64,000 nucleotides of DNA from Gp6-AA40 sp035263125. Lineage in GTDB: Bacteria > Acidobacteriota > Vicinamibacteria > Vicinamibacterales > UBA2999. The position numbers were made by a program, and so were the translations under genes. This document shows, piece by piece, positions 42,066 to 51,585 of this stretch. The notes under the pieces are model-generated. The model was not told where the DNA came from, searched no databases, and saw only the letters and a program-made list of their open reading frames with translations. Location: the NCBI GenBank assembly GCA_035263125.1, contig DATFRP010000258.1, forward strand, positions 1 through 64,000, given 5' to 3'. Each line of letters opens with the position of its first letter. Within the stretch, counting starts at the first letter, position 1.

Positions 42066-43882
42066 CTGCGCAGAAACCACTTCGACTGTGGCCCGGTGTC
42101 GCCGCCGCACTGCTGGTGTTGGTTGGACTCGTGCTGCCGTTCATCTTCCCGGACCTCGTCATCGTCTGGATGATGGCCGGAATCGTCGGCGCGCTCGCGG
42201 TCGTCATCTGGTGGCTGTTCTTCAGCCGCGTGTCCTGGCTCGAACGGCTGGGCGCCGTGGTCGTCGCCATCGCTGCCGCGTACGCGACACGACCCTTCCT
42301 CGACGCATCGATCTCCGGCGCCGGCATGGGCGTGCTATTCCCCATGTTCTCCGTCCAAACCGTCAGCGTGGCTCTCGTCGCATGGGCAGCGGCAAGCGGC
42401 CGTCTATTCGGCGCGCTTCGATATGCGTCGCTCGTCGGGGCCATTGTGCTCGCGTGTGGACTGTTCACGCTCCTCAGGACGGGTGGGATCATGGGGGCGG
42501 GCCGTTCAGATCTGCATTGGCGATGGACGCCAACGCCCGAACAGCGTCTGCTCGCGCGCGCCGACGAAGTCAGGCCGCTTCCTTCGTCAGCACTACCGCA
42601 AGAGACGCTCAAGGACATTCCTGCGCAACCCGCGAACATCGTCGCGACGACTCCAGTTACCTTGCCTGCGGCGGACAAGGCCGATGCCACTGCAGCGACA
42701 GGAATCGAACGGCCCGCAGAGTGGCCCGGCTTTCGCGGCCCTGAGCGCAGTGGTGTGATTCGCGGTGTGCGCATCGCTGCGGATTGGTCGACATCGCCTC
42801 CAGTCGAGATGTGGCGCAGGCCGATCGGTCCGGGCTGGTCGTCGTTCGCGGTCCACGGCGATCTGCTCTACACGCAGGAGCAGCGCGGTGACGACGAGAT
42901 CGTCGCGGCGTACCGCGTGAGCACGGGCGCGCCGGTGTGGCGGCATCGCGACCCGGTGCGCTTCTACGAATCGAACGGCGGCGCCGGCCCTCGGGCGACG
43001 CCGACCATCAGCAACGGGCGCGCATACACATTCGGTGCGACCGGCGTCTTGAACGCGCTCGACGAACGCACCGGTGCTGTGATCTGGTCGCGCAATGTGG
43101 CGACCGACAGCAGGACAGAAGTGCCGATGTGGGGATTCGCCAGTTCTCCCCTCGCCATCGACAACGAAGTCGTCGTCGCGGCCGCCGGCACTCTGGCGGC
43201 GTACGACATGGCATCCGGCAAGCCGCGGTGGTTCGGTCCCGCAGGCGGCATGAGCTACAGCTCGCCACATCGAATCACCGTTGATGGCGTGCCCCAAATC
43301 GTGCTGCTCAGCGGAGGCGGTGCGACGAGCGTCGCGCCCGGTGACGGGACAGTTCTCTGGAAGCACATGTGGGGAGACGGCGCGATCGTGCAGCCTGGCG
43401 TGACCGAGAACGGCAACCTGCTGATCAACAGTCTCACGACAACCGGAGGACAAGGCATCCGCCGAATTGCGATCTCACATGAGGGCGGCAAGGCATGGAC
43501 GGTCGACGAACGCTGGACGTCAACCGGGTTGAAGCCGTACTACAACGACTTCGTCGTGCACAAGGGGTACGCCTTCGGCTTCGACGGCAGCATCCTCGCC
43601 TGCATCGATCTCGCTGACGGCGCGCGCAAATGGAAGGGCGGACGCTACGGTGCCGGCCAGCTCGTGCTCCTCGCCGATCAGGATCTGCTGCTGGTGATCT
43701 CGGAGGAAGGGGAACTCGCGCTCGTCTCGGCGACGCCCGAACAGTTCAAAGAGATTTCGCGTTTCAAAGCCATCGATGGCAAGACGTGGAATCACCCGGT
43801 GGTCGTCGGCGACATCCTGCTCGTCCGCAACGGCGAAGAGATGGCTGCGTTCCGCCTCCGGCTCGCGACCGCTGCGCGGTAG
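42050..43882 (+). CDS. Membrane-anchored PQQ-like beta-propeller protein
   Basis: 610 residues from ATG 42050. About four to five N-terminal membrane helices are followed by a Pro/Ala-rich linker and a PQQ_2-type propeller: RPAEWPGFRGPERSGVIRGV, repeats such as AAYRVSTGAPVWRHRDPV and ALDERTGAVIWSRN. The W-P-x-F-R-G-P start is usual for PVC/Acidobacteria propellers that do not bind PQQ. Likely a periplasmic binding or assembly factor; no enzymatic residues identified. Frame open upstream only as overlap with the preceding gene. Confidence 0.82.
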   Translation: MESIVTAQKPLRLWPGVAAALLVLVGLVLPFIFPDLVIVWMMAGIVGALAVVIWWLFFSRVSWLERLGAVVVAIAAAYATRPFLDASISGAGMGVLFPMFSVQTVSVALVAWAAASGRLFGALRYASLVGAIVLACGLFTLLRTGGIMGAGRSDLHWRWTPTPEQRLLARADEVRPLPSSALPQETLKDIPAQPANIVATTPVTLPAADKADATAATGIERPAEWPGFRGPERSGVIRGVRIAADWSTSPPVEMWRRPIGPGWSSFAVHGDLLYTQEQRGDDEIVAAYRVSTGAPVWRHRDPVRFYESNGGAGPRATPTISNGRAYTFGATGVLNALDERTGAVIWSRNVATDSRTEVPMWGFASSPLAIDNEVVVAAAGTLAAYDMASGKPRWFGPAGGMSYSSPHRITVDGVPQIVLLSGGGATSVAPGDGTVLWKHMWGDGAIVQPGVTENGNLLINSLTTTGGQGIRRIAISHEGGKAWTVDERWTSTGLKPYYNDFVVHKGYAFGFDGSILACIDLADGARKWKGGRYGAGQLVLLADQDLLLVISEEGELALVSATPEQFKEISRFKAIDGKTWNHPVVVGDILLVRNGEEMAAFRLRLATAAR

Positions 43883-43896
43883 GACCGGGCGGGCGG

Positions 43897-44913
43897 TCAC
43901 GAGGGCTGCGTCGGATCAGGTGAGACGCGCACCAGCAGTTTTCCGAAGTTCTTTCCTTCGAGCATCCCGATGAATGCGTCCGGAGCCGCATCGAGTCCGT
44001 TGACGATGTCCTCGCGGTAGCGCAGCTGGCCATTGCGTACCCACGGTGCGCACTCCTGCAGGAAGGCACCGAACCGGTCGAAGTGATCCAGGATGATGAA
44101 CCCCTGGATACGCGCCCTGTTCGTGAGCAGCGGTGCGAGATTGGGTCCGGGTGGAAGCGGGCTCGCGTTGTATTGCGAGATGAGGCCGCAGAGCGGAATG
44201 CGCGCACCGCGGTTGATCAGCCCCATCACCGCGTCGAGCACAACACCTCCGACGTTCTCGAAGTACACGTCGATGCCATCAGGGCATGCGGCGCGCAGAG
44301 CGCTGCGCAGATCGGGATCACGATGATTGACTGCCGCGTGGAAGCCGAGCTCGCGCGTGAGGTACTCGCACTTCTCCGCCGTTCCTGCGATCCCCACAGC
44401 ACGGCATCCCTTCAGCCGCGCGATCTGCCCAACCACTGATCCGACCGCGCCGGAGGCAGCCGATACGACCACCGTTTCACCGCTCTTCGCCTGTCCAATA
44501 TCGAGAAGACCGACGTACGCCGTCAGCCCCGGCATGCCGAGTAGGCCGACGGCCGTCGAGATCGGCGCGAGGTTCGGATCAAGTTTCCGTAGGCCCGCGG
44601 AGGGCGACGAGACGTACTGCTGCCAGCCATCCATGCCTGTAACGAAATCGCCGGCGGCAAATTTTGGGTCGCGCGATTCGATCACCCGGCTCACCGTGCC
44701 ACCGACCATGACGTCGCCGAGCGCGACGGGAGTGGCGTAGGAGCGCGCGTCGCTCATTCGCCCACGCATGTACGGATCGAGCGAGAGATAGATCGTCCGT
44801 CGAAGAACGTGGCCGTCCTTTACGCCTGGCATCGCCGCATCGACGATCGAAAAGTCGTCGCGGGTTGGTGCGCCGGTCGGTCGTCGTTGCAATCGGATTT
44901 GGCGGTTCGTCAT
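43897..44913 (-). CDS. NADP-dependent MDR oxidoreductase (CurA/LTB4DH type)
   Basis: 338 residues. Zinc-independent medium-chain reductase: SLDPYMRGRMSD near the N-terminus, nucleotide loop VSAASGAVGSVVGQIA and YFENVGGVVLDAVM. Family members reduce the alkenal/enone double bond of prostaglandin-like or unsaturated carbonyls with NADPH. Last gene of a four-gene operon (48484-43897), 3 bp after the previous stop. Confidence 0.9.
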   Translation of the reverse strand: MTNRQIRLQRRPTGAPTRDDFSIVDAAMPGVKDGHVLRRTIYLSLDPYMRGRMSDARSYATPVALGDVMVGGTVSRVIESRDPKFAAGDFVTGMDGWQQYVSSPSAGLRKLDPNLAPISTAVGLLGMPGLTAYVGLLDIGQAKSGETVVVSAASGAVGSVVGQIARLKGCRAVGIAGTAEKCEYLTRELGFHAAVNHRDPDLRSALRAACPDGIDVYFENVGGVVLDAVMGLINRGARIPLCGLISQYNASPLPPGPNLAPLLTNRARIQGFIILDHFDRFGAFLQECAPWVRNGQLRYREDIVNGLDAAPDAFIGMLEGKNFGKLLVRVSPDPTQPS

Positions 44914-44916
44914 AAG

Positions 44917-45894
44917 TCATTGCATCTTTATTACCACTTTGCCCATCACGGCCCGGTTGGCAACCTGGTTCATGGCGTCGGCGACGCGTTCGAGCGGGAA
45001 CGTGCGATCGACGTGCGGCCGCAGACGTCCCTCGCAATACCAGCGAACGAGCTCGTCGACGCCCCTCGCAAACGGTTCGGGCTCGCGCCGCATGTGTCCA
45101 CCCCACGAGACGCCGATGATCGAACATCCCTTGAGGAGCGGCAGATTCAGCGGGATTTTCGGAATCTCACCTGCCGTGAAACCGACCACCAGCAGCCGTC
45201 CACGCCACGCCATCGATCGGAGCGCGGCTTCCGTGTATGCGCCTCCCACTGGATCGCACACGACGTCGACGCCGTTCTCACCGACGAGCCGTCGAAGCTC
45301 GTCGCGCAGATTGCTCGTCGCATAGTTGATCGTCTCGCTGGCGCCGTGCGCACGGCAGAAGGCGAGCTTCTCGTCCGTCGACGCGCACGCAATCACCCGA
45401 GCGCCGACGGCGTTCCCGACTTCGAGCGCCGCCGTGCCGACGCCACCCGCAGCACCGAGGACCAATAACGTCTCACCACGTTGCAGCTCGCCTCGATCGC
45501 GGAGCGCGTGATGAGCGGTCGCGTAGGTGAACAGAAACGACGCCGCCGTCTCATCGTCCATGCTGTCGGGAACCTGGAACACCCGATCAGCCGGCACGCA
45601 GATTTCCCCCGCGAACGCACCGTAGCCCGTGATGGCCATGACGCGATCGCCCGGGGCGATGTCAGCAACGCCGTCCCCGACGGCCGCGATCACACCGGCG
45701 GCCTCACATCCGGGCGAGAACGGCAGCGGCGGTTTCACCTGGTACTTGTTCTCGATGATCAGCAGATCGGGGAAGTTGACGCTCGCCGCGCGCACCGCTA
45801 CGCGCACCTCGCCCAGGCCCGGCAGGGGCGAAGGGACATCGTCGATGACGAGCGACGCGGGCGGCCCGTAGGCGCGGCAGAGGACAGCCTTCAC
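44917..45894 (-). CDS. NADPH:quinone reductase-like MDR oxidoreductase
   Basis: 325 residues from GTG 45894, which overlaps the MaoC stop (GTGA); a longer frame to 45930 would intrude further. Motifs: GPPASLVIDDVPSPLPGLGE, PFSPGCEAAGVIAAVG, LVLGAAGGVGTAALEVG. Zeta-crystallin/QOR subgroup without structural zinc Cys cluster; reduces quinones or enoyl-thioesters with NADPH. In an operon for acyl-CoA metabolism an enoyl-CoA reductase role is possible. Confidence 0.88.
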   Translation of the reverse strand: MKAVLCRAYGPPASLVIDDVPSPLPGLGEVRVAVRAASVNFPDLLIIENKYQVKPPLPFSPGCEAAGVIAAVGDGVADIAPGDRVMAITGYGAFAGEICVPADRVFQVPDSMDDETAASFLFTYATAHHALRDRGELQRGETLLVLGAAGGVGTAALEVGNAVGARVIACASTDEKLAFCRAHGASETINYATSNLRDELRRLVGENGVDVVCDPVGGAYTEAALRSMAWRGRLLVVGFTAGEIPKIPLNLPLLKGCSIIGVSWGGHMRREPEPFARGVDELVRWYCEGRLRPHVDRTFPLERVADAMNQVANRAVMGKVVIKMQ

Positions 45895-46346
45895 ATGTAG
45901 TACCGGGCGATCCACTCGGCGACGCAGCACGGTCTGTCACCGTGTTCACGTTCGATCGTGACGCCCCACGTCACATCGATGCCATCGCCGGCGGTCGAAA
46001 CGCCAATCGGCGTGAAGCGCCCGCGAACGCGGGCGCCTGCCGGGACTGGAGAGACGAAGCGCACGCGGTTGAGGCCGTAGTTGACCGCAAGCCGGACGTG
46101 CGGCAGCACCAGCGCCGTCCGCATCAGTGCGGGCAGCAGCGAGAGCGTCAGAAAGCCGTGCGCGATCGTCGCGCCGTACGGGGATTCCTTCGCTGCGCGC
46201 GCCGTATCGACATGAATCCACTGGCGATCGTCAGTCGCGTCGGCAAAGCGATCGATCGTCGATTGCGGCACGTCCATCCATTCGCTGACGGCGAGCTCGC
46301 GACCGATGCTCGTGCCAAGCTTGTGCACATCCAGGATCTCAATCAT
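45891..46346 (-). CDS. MaoC-like (R)-enoyl-CoA hydratase
   Basis: 151 residues, hot-dog fold. The hydratase motif appears as FADATDDRQWIHVD and SPYGATIAHGFLTLSLLP (Asp and His of the catalytic pair). Hydrates trans-2-enoyl-CoA. Overlaps the upstream gene by 4 bp (ATGA) and the downstream MDR gene by 4 bp. Confidence 0.92.
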   Translation of the reverse strand: MIEILDVHKLGTSIGRELAVSEWMDVPQSTIDRFADATDDRQWIHVDTARAAKESPYGATIAHGFLTLSLLPALMRTALVLPHVRLAVNYGLNRVRFVSPVPAGARVRGRFTPIGVSTAGDGIDVTWGVTIEREHGDRPCCVAEWIARYYM

Positions 46347-48484
46347 CCCGCGGCTACCTCTGACTCGGCGTAGAATCCGCGGCCCGTGGCCACGAGACGT
46401 TCGAGCAGCGGCGCCGGCTGCCAGTAGTCGCCGAATCGCGAGCGATAGTCGTTCACGCGCGCGAGGACTTCGGGCAGCCCGATCGTGTCGGCGTAGAACA
46501 TCGGCCCGCCGCGATACCTCGGGAACCCGAAGCCATAGCAGTAGATCACATCGATGTCGCTGGCGCGAATCGCATAGCCCTCCTCGAGCACGCGAGCGCC
46601 TTCGTTCGCGAGCGCGGTGGTGATGCGCGCGAGGATTTCGTCGCTCGAAATGCGACGTCTCGCGATGCCGCGCCGAGCCGCCGCCTCCTCGGCCAGTTGA
46701 TCGACGAGCGGATCGGAGATCCGCGTTCGACTTCCCGGTTCGTAGCGATACCATCCCGCGCCCGTCTTCTGTCCGTACCGGCCGATCGCGTAGAGACGGT
46801 CGGGCAGCTCGGACTGCGGACCCTCGGCGCGGGTCTTCCCAATCGACCGCAAGTACTGCCGGATACGTGCGCCGACATCGATGCCGGCGATGTCCTGCAT
46901 GCCGAATGGACCGACCGGCATGCCGAAGTCGGTCAGCGCCTGATCGATCTCGGCGACGCTCGCTCCCTCTTCGCACAGCAGATACGACTCGCGCATGTAG
47001 TACGCCAGCATGCGGTTCGCGACAAACCCGAAGCAGTTGCCGACGACGACGCCGATCTTGCCGAGACGCTTGGCCAGCCGGATCGACGTGGCGATCGTGT
47101 CGGGGCTGGTCTCGCGGCCGCGGACGATCTCGAGCAGCTTCATCACATTTGCCGGGCTGAAGAAGTGATGTCCGATCACCGCCTCGGGGCGACCGCTGGC
47201 GCGCGCGAACTCGTCGACGTCGAGGGTCGAGCTGTTGGTCGCGAGCACGCACTCAGGCTTCGTCACCCGGCCAAGTTCGGCGAACGTCGTCTTCTTCAGC
47301 TCCATGTCCTCGAACACGGCTTCGACCACGATGTCGACCGTGTCGAACCGGTCGTAGTTCGTGGTCGGCGTGATGAGGCGCATCGTGCGATCGAGCGCGT
47401 CCGGGGTCATGCGGCCTCTGGCGACCGACGACTGGTAGTTCGCGCGGATCGTCGACAGACCTCGATCGACCGCGGCCTGGTCGACGTCTTTCAGCAGGAC
47501 CGGGATGCCGGCATTCGCGTAGGTCATGGCGATGCCGCCGCCCATCGTGCCCGCGCCAAGTACCGCCGCCGAGACGATCGTCTTCGCCGGCGTCTCTTTC
47601 GACACGCCGGGAACTCTTGCGACCTCGCGTTCCGCAAAGAACAGATGCCGCAGTGCTTTCGACTCGGTCGAGATCACACACCCGGCGAACAGCTCGCGCT
47701 CGCGCTCGGATCCGGCGTCGAAGCCTCGCTGAAGGCCGGCCTCGATCGCGTCGACGACTGCGCGAGCCGCGGCCGATCCACCGCCGTGCGCAGGCAGTGA
47801 CGCGCGCGTCGCCTGACAGGCGGCAAGCCCCCGCGCGAGCTCGGCGATCGCGTCCGCGCGCTCCCGGGTGCGGCGACTCTGCCCGCTCGAGGCCTGCTCG
47901 CGCGCGAACGCAACCGCCGCTTCGGTGAGATCGCCTTCGATGATGCGATCGATGATCCCCTGGGCGAGCGCCTGCTGCGCGGAGATCGGCTTGCCATCAG
48001 TACACATGCGCAGCGCGAGCTCAGGACCGCACAGCCGGGGGAGACGCTGCGTGCCGCCGGCACCCGGGATGATGCCCAGCATCACCTCCGGCTGACCGAT
48101 TCGGGCATCGCCGGTCGCGACCCGAAAGTGACACGCCATCGCCAGCTCGTTGCCACCGCCGAGCGCGTTGCCGTGAATTGCCGCCACCAGCGGCTTGGAC
48201 GAGTCCTCGAGGCGGCGAAGCAGCGCGTGCGTTCCCGCCGATCGCGTCAGCGACTGCTCGCGCGTCCGAATCGCGTCGAAGATCTTGATGTCCGCCCCGG
48301 CGACAAACGTCGTGCCCGCGCCCCGAATCACGATCGCACCGACACCTTCGTCTACCCCAGCACGGGCAACAGCCTGGTCGACTCCCTGCCACACTGCAGG
48401 CGAGAGCGCATTGACAGGCGGGTTATCGATCGTGAGCACGGCGACTCGATCGGTGACTTCGTAGTGGATTGGACTCGACATCAT
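46343..48484 (-). CDS. Fused enoyl-CoA hydratase / 3-hydroxyacyl-CoA dehydrogenase
   Basis: 713 residues. The N-terminal crotonase domain has an oxyanion loop GADIKIFDAIR and PLVAAIHGNALGGGNELAMAC with the two catalytic acids in NALGGGNE and PEVMLGIIPGAGGTQ. The dehydrogenase part has VLGAGTMGGGIAMTYANAG (NAD loop), HFFSPANVMKLLEIV (catalytic His) and a C-terminal HAD_C domain. This is the FadB/FadJ-type multifunctional enzyme of beta-oxidation. AGGAG lies four bases before ATG 48484; the first gene of the operon. Confidence 0.94.
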   Translation of the reverse strand: MMSSPIHYEVTDRVAVLTIDNPPVNALSPAVWQGVDQAVARAGVDEGVGAIVIRGAGTTFVAGADIKIFDAIRTREQSLTRSAGTHALLRRLEDSSKPLVAAIHGNALGGGNELAMACHFRVATGDARIGQPEVMLGIIPGAGGTQRLPRLCGPELALRMCTDGKPISAQQALAQGIIDRIIEGDLTEAAVAFAREQASSGQSRRTRERADAIAELARGLAACQATRASLPAHGGGSAAARAVVDAIEAGLQRGFDAGSERERELFAGCVISTESKALRHLFFAEREVARVPGVSKETPAKTIVSAAVLGAGTMGGGIAMTYANAGIPVLLKDVDQAAVDRGLSTIRANYQSSVARGRMTPDALDRTMRLITPTTNYDRFDTVDIVVEAVFEDMELKKTTFAELGRVTKPECVLATNSSTLDVDEFARASGRPEAVIGHHFFSPANVMKLLEIVRGRETSPDTIATSIRLAKRLGKIGVVVGNCFGFVANRMLAYYMRESYLLCEEGASVAEIDQALTDFGMPVGPFGMQDIAGIDVGARIRQYLRSIGKTRAEGPQSELPDRLYAIGRYGQKTGAGWYRYEPGSRTRISDPLVDQLAEEAAARRGIARRRISSDEILARITTALANEGARVLEEGYAIRASDIDVIYCYGFGFPRYRGGPMFYADTIGLPEVLARVNDYRSRFGDYWQPAPLLERLVATGRGFYAESEVAAG

Positions 48485-48492
48485 TTGCTCCT

Positions 48493-48643
48493 GAGGGAAC
48501 GGAGGTGACGGAGATAGCGGATTAACAGGAGGAACGGAGTAACGGAGGGCGAACGGAGCTGACTGCTCACTTACCAGTCACTCCGCTCTCCGTTTCTCCG
48601 TTGCTCCTGTTAATCCGTTCCCTCCGTCACCTCCGTTACCTGT
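48493..48643. repeat. Long hairpin repeat, ACGGAG family, copy 3
   Basis: Left arm of ACGGAGGTGACGGAG-type units, loop around GAGCTGACTGCTCACTTACC, and right arm of CTCCGTTTCTCCGTTGCTCC units. It fills the space between the divergent hydratase/dehydrogenase and acyl-CoA dehydrogenase genes. Unlike copies 1 and 2, it is wholly intergenic. Confidence 0.85.
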
Positions 48644-48676
48644 TCACATCACGCTTCCACTGACTATGATTCGCCC

Positions 48677-49873
48677 ATGACTCAGCTCTCAGAGACCCAG
48701 GGCGTCCAAGAGCGGCTGCTCGCCTTCATGGACGAACACATTTACCCGAACGAGCCGACGTTTCGGCAGCAGGTGGCCGAGGGCGATCGCTGGCAGCCGA
48801 CGCCGATCGTCGAAGCGCTCAAGACGAAAGCGCGCGCGGCCGGCCTCTGGAACCTCTTTCTCCCCGACAGCGAGTACGGCAAGGGACTGACCAATAGTGC
48901 CTACGCGCCGCTCTGCGAGATCATGGGCCGATCGTCGTTCGCTCCTGAAGTGTTCAACTGTTCGGCGCCGGATACCGGCAACATGGAAGTGCTGGTCCGC
49001 TACGGCACGCCCGAGCAGCGTCGCCAGTGGCTCGAACCGCTGCTCGCCGGCGAGATTCGTTCGTGCTTCGCGATGACCGAGCCAGACGTCGCGTCGTCCG
49101 ACGCCACCAACATCCGCTCGAGCATCGTCCGCGACGGCACCGACTACGTCATCACCGGCCACAAGTGGTGGATTTCGGGCGCCGGTGATCCGCGCTGCCG
49201 GATCGCGATCTTCATGGGCAAGAGCCGGCCCGAAGCGCCGAGACACCTGCAGCAGTCGATGATTCTGGTGCCGATGGACTCGCCCGGCATCACGATCACG
49301 CGGACGCTGCCGGTGTTCGGGTACGACGACGCCCCGCACGGGCACGCGGAGATCGTGTTCGACCAGGTGCGCGTGCCCGCGTCGAACATCCTGCTCGGCG
49401 AGGGGCGCGGATTCGAGATCGCACAGGGGCGATTGGGCCCGGGCCGCATCCATCACTGCATGCGCCTGATTGGCCGCGCCGAGCGCGCGCTCGACGCGAT
49501 GTGCCGACGCGTCGTCGCCCGCGTCGCGTTCGGGAAGCCGCTCGCCGAGCAGGGAACGATCCGCGCCGACATCGCCGAATCGCGGATGGAGATCGAGCAG
49601 GCGCGTCTGCTGACGCTGAAAGCGGCGCAGCTGATGGACACGGTCGGCAACAAGGCGGCCCGCGGCGAGATCGCCATGATCAAAGTCGTCGTGCCTCGGA
49701 TGGCGCTCCGGGTGATCGATCGGGCGATTCAGGCGCATGGCGGCGCCGGCGTCTCGGACGATTTCGAGCTCGCTCGATCGTGGGCGCACGCGCGCACCAT
49801 CCGACTCGCCGACGGGCCGGACGAAGTGCATCGGGAGGCCATTGCCAGGCTGGAGCTGGAAAAAGTCCGGTGA
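48677..49873 (+). CDS. Acyl-CoA dehydrogenase
   Basis: 398 residues. FAD and substrate motifs: CFAMTEPDVASSDATNI, VITGHKWWISGAGDPRC and IQAHGGAGVSDDFELARSW. The catalytic base cannot be placed with certainty from motif alone. Closest in pattern to ACAD10/11-like bacterial enzymes (FYWNLFLPDSEYG-type N-terminus), which links it to the APH-like kinase at 23370. Oxidises acyl-CoA to enoyl-CoA. Confidence 0.92.
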   Translation: MTQLSETQGVQERLLAFMDEHIYPNEPTFRQQVAEGDRWQPTPIVEALKTKARAAGLWNLFLPDSEYGKGLTNSAYAPLCEIMGRSSFAPEVFNCSAPDTGNMEVLVRYGTPEQRRQWLEPLLAGEIRSCFAMTEPDVASSDATNIRSSIVRDGTDYVITGHKWWISGAGDPRCRIAIFMGKSRPEAPRHLQQSMILVPMDSPGITITRTLPVFGYDDAPHGHAEIVFDQVRVPASNILLGEGRGFEIAQGRLGPGRIHHCMRLIGRAERALDAMCRRVVARVAFGKPLAEQGTIRADIAESRMEIEQARLLTLKAAQLMDTVGNKAARGEIAMIKVVVPRMALRVIDRAIQAHGGAGVSDDFELARSWAHARTIRLADGPDEVHREAIARLELEKVR

Positions 49874-49878
49874 GGGAC

Positions 49879-49898
49879 GCGGGGGCTCGAGCCCCCGC
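49879..49898. terminator. Perfect palindrome between convergent genes
   Basis: GCGGGGGCTCGAGCCCCCGC is a 20-bp perfect palindrome six bases after the acyl-CoA dehydrogenase stop, followed by TCTACGAAG. It can act as a bidirectional terminator; its CTACG flank also places it in the GTAG/CTAC hairpin family. Confidence 0.6.
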
Positions 49899-49914
49899 TC
49901 TACGAAGTGCGGCA

Positions 49915-51573
49915 TCACCCGACGCTCCGCTTGGCCTCCACCTCCTCACGAAGCACGCGGTAGAGGATCTTTCCGACCGCGCTCTGAGGCAGGCTGTCGC
50001 GCAACTCGATCTGCTGCGGGCGCTTGTACTCGGCGAGGCTGCCGGCGCAGTGCGCCTGCAGCTCCGCTTCGGTTGCGCTCATGCCCTCGCGCAGCACGAC
50101 ACACGCCTTGACCGCCTCGCCGTGATACGCGTGTGGCACGCCGATCACCGCCGCCATCTTGACGGCCGGGTGCGTGTACAACACGCCCTCGACGTCCGAG
50201 GGATACACGTTGAAGCCGTCGACGATGATCAGATCCTTCTTGCGCTGCACGATGGTCGTGAACCCATCCTCGTCCACTCGGGCGATGTCGCCGGAGTGGA
50301 ACCAGACGCGACCGGTCTCGTCGACGCGAAGCGCATGCGCCGTTTCGTCGGGCCGGTTCCAGTAGCCTTTCATCACCTGGGGTCCCGAGATACAGAGCTC
50401 TCCGCATTCGCCGACCGGCAGCCCGTGAGTCCCGGTCTCGACGTCGACGATCTTGATGTCGGTGTCCGGCAGCGGCAGACCGATACTTCCGGGCTTGCGT
50501 ATCGCCAGTTGTGGCGTCGAGTGCGTGACCGGCGACGTCTCCGAGAGGCCGTACCCCTCCTTGAGGGGACGCCCGATTCGTTGCTCGAACTCGGCGATCA
50601 CATCGACGGGACATGGGGCGCCGCCGGAGTTGAACGTGCGCACTTCGTCGAGCTCGAATTCCTGCACGCGCGGATGCGCGAGCATCGAGATGAAGATGGT
50701 GGGCACGGCCGGAAAGAACGTGGGCCGGTGCGTGCGAATCGCGAGCAGCACCTGCTCGACGTCGTACTTGGGGATGATGATCTGCACGCCGCCCACCCAT
50801 GTGGCACCCAACATGCCCACCGTGAACGCATAGATGTGAAAATATGGAATCACCATCAGATATCGCGCGTCGCCCCGCACGCGACTCCGATAGAGCCACG
50901 TCTCGTTCTGCACGACATTCGCGAAGAGGTTGCCGTGCGTGAGCATGGCGGCCTTCGGCACGCCGGTCGTCCCGCCTGTGTACTGCAGAACCGCAAGGTC
51001 GCCCGAGGAAATCGAGACGCGAGGCAGGTCGCGCGTCGACACTCCCGCGATGAGACCGGTGAGCGTCAACGCGCCATCGCACCGGGGGGGCGGAGCCTGC
51101 TCCGATGAGTACTCGCTCAACGAGGTCACGATCACATGCTCGACGGCCGAGCGATCGCGCACTTCCGCCCAGATCGGCGCCAGGCGGTCGAGCGTCATCA
51201 CCACGCGAATCCCCGAATCGCCGGCCACCTGCAGCACTTCGCGAGGGGTGTAGGTGGGGTTGATGTTGACGACGACCGCGCCGAGACGCAGGACCGCGAA
51301 CGCCGCAATCATGTACTGCGGACAGTTCGGCAGCATGATGCCGACGCGGTCGCCCTGCGAGATGCCGAGGCGTGACAAGGCGGTCGCGAGCTTGTCGACG
51401 CGCGTCTTGATCTCGCGATAGGTCAGCTCGGCTCCGAGAAAGATGGTCGCGGGACGTTCAGGCACCTCGATGAACGCGGCGTCGAGGATGTCGCTCAAGG
51501 GCCGTCCTGGATATGTCATCCGGGCGGGCACCCAGTAGTCGTAGTGACGCAGCCACGGGCGAGTGTGATCCAT
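49915..51573 (-). CDS. Long-chain acyl-CoA ligase (AMP-forming)
   Basis: 552 residues. P-loop-like motif LQYTGGTTGVPKAAMLTHGN, adenylate motif EGYGLSETSPVTH, and VWFHSGDIARVDEDGF; a C-terminal domain with the late catalytic Lys region SLPQSAVGKILYRVLR. Activates fatty acids with ATP and CoA. It starts 12 bp after the SDR gene, forming an operon. Confidence 0.94.
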   Translation of the reverse strand: MDHTRPWLRHYDYWVPARMTYPGRPLSDILDAAFIEVPERPATIFLGAELTYREIKTRVDKLATALSRLGISQGDRVGIMLPNCPQYMIAAFAVLRLGAVVVNINPTYTPREVLQVAGDSGIRVVMTLDRLAPIWAEVRDRSAVEHVIVTSLSEYSSEQAPPPRCDGALTLTGLIAGVSTRDLPRVSISSGDLAVLQYTGGTTGVPKAAMLTHGNLFANVVQNETWLYRSRVRGDARYLMVIPYFHIYAFTVGMLGATWVGGVQIIIPKYDVEQVLLAIRTHRPTFFPAVPTIFISMLAHPRVQEFELDEVRTFNSGGAPCPVDVIAEFEQRIGRPLKEGYGLSETSPVTHSTPQLAIRKPGSIGLPLPDTDIKIVDVETGTHGLPVGECGELCISGPQVMKGYWNRPDETAHALRVDETGRVWFHSGDIARVDEDGFTTIVQRKKDLIIVDGFNVYPSDVEGVLYTHPAVKMAAVIGVPHAYHGEAVKACVVLREGMSATEAELQAHCAGSLAEYKRPQQIELRDSLPQSAVGKILYRVLREEVEAKRSVG

Positions 51574-51585
51574 CTTTGGAGTTCC

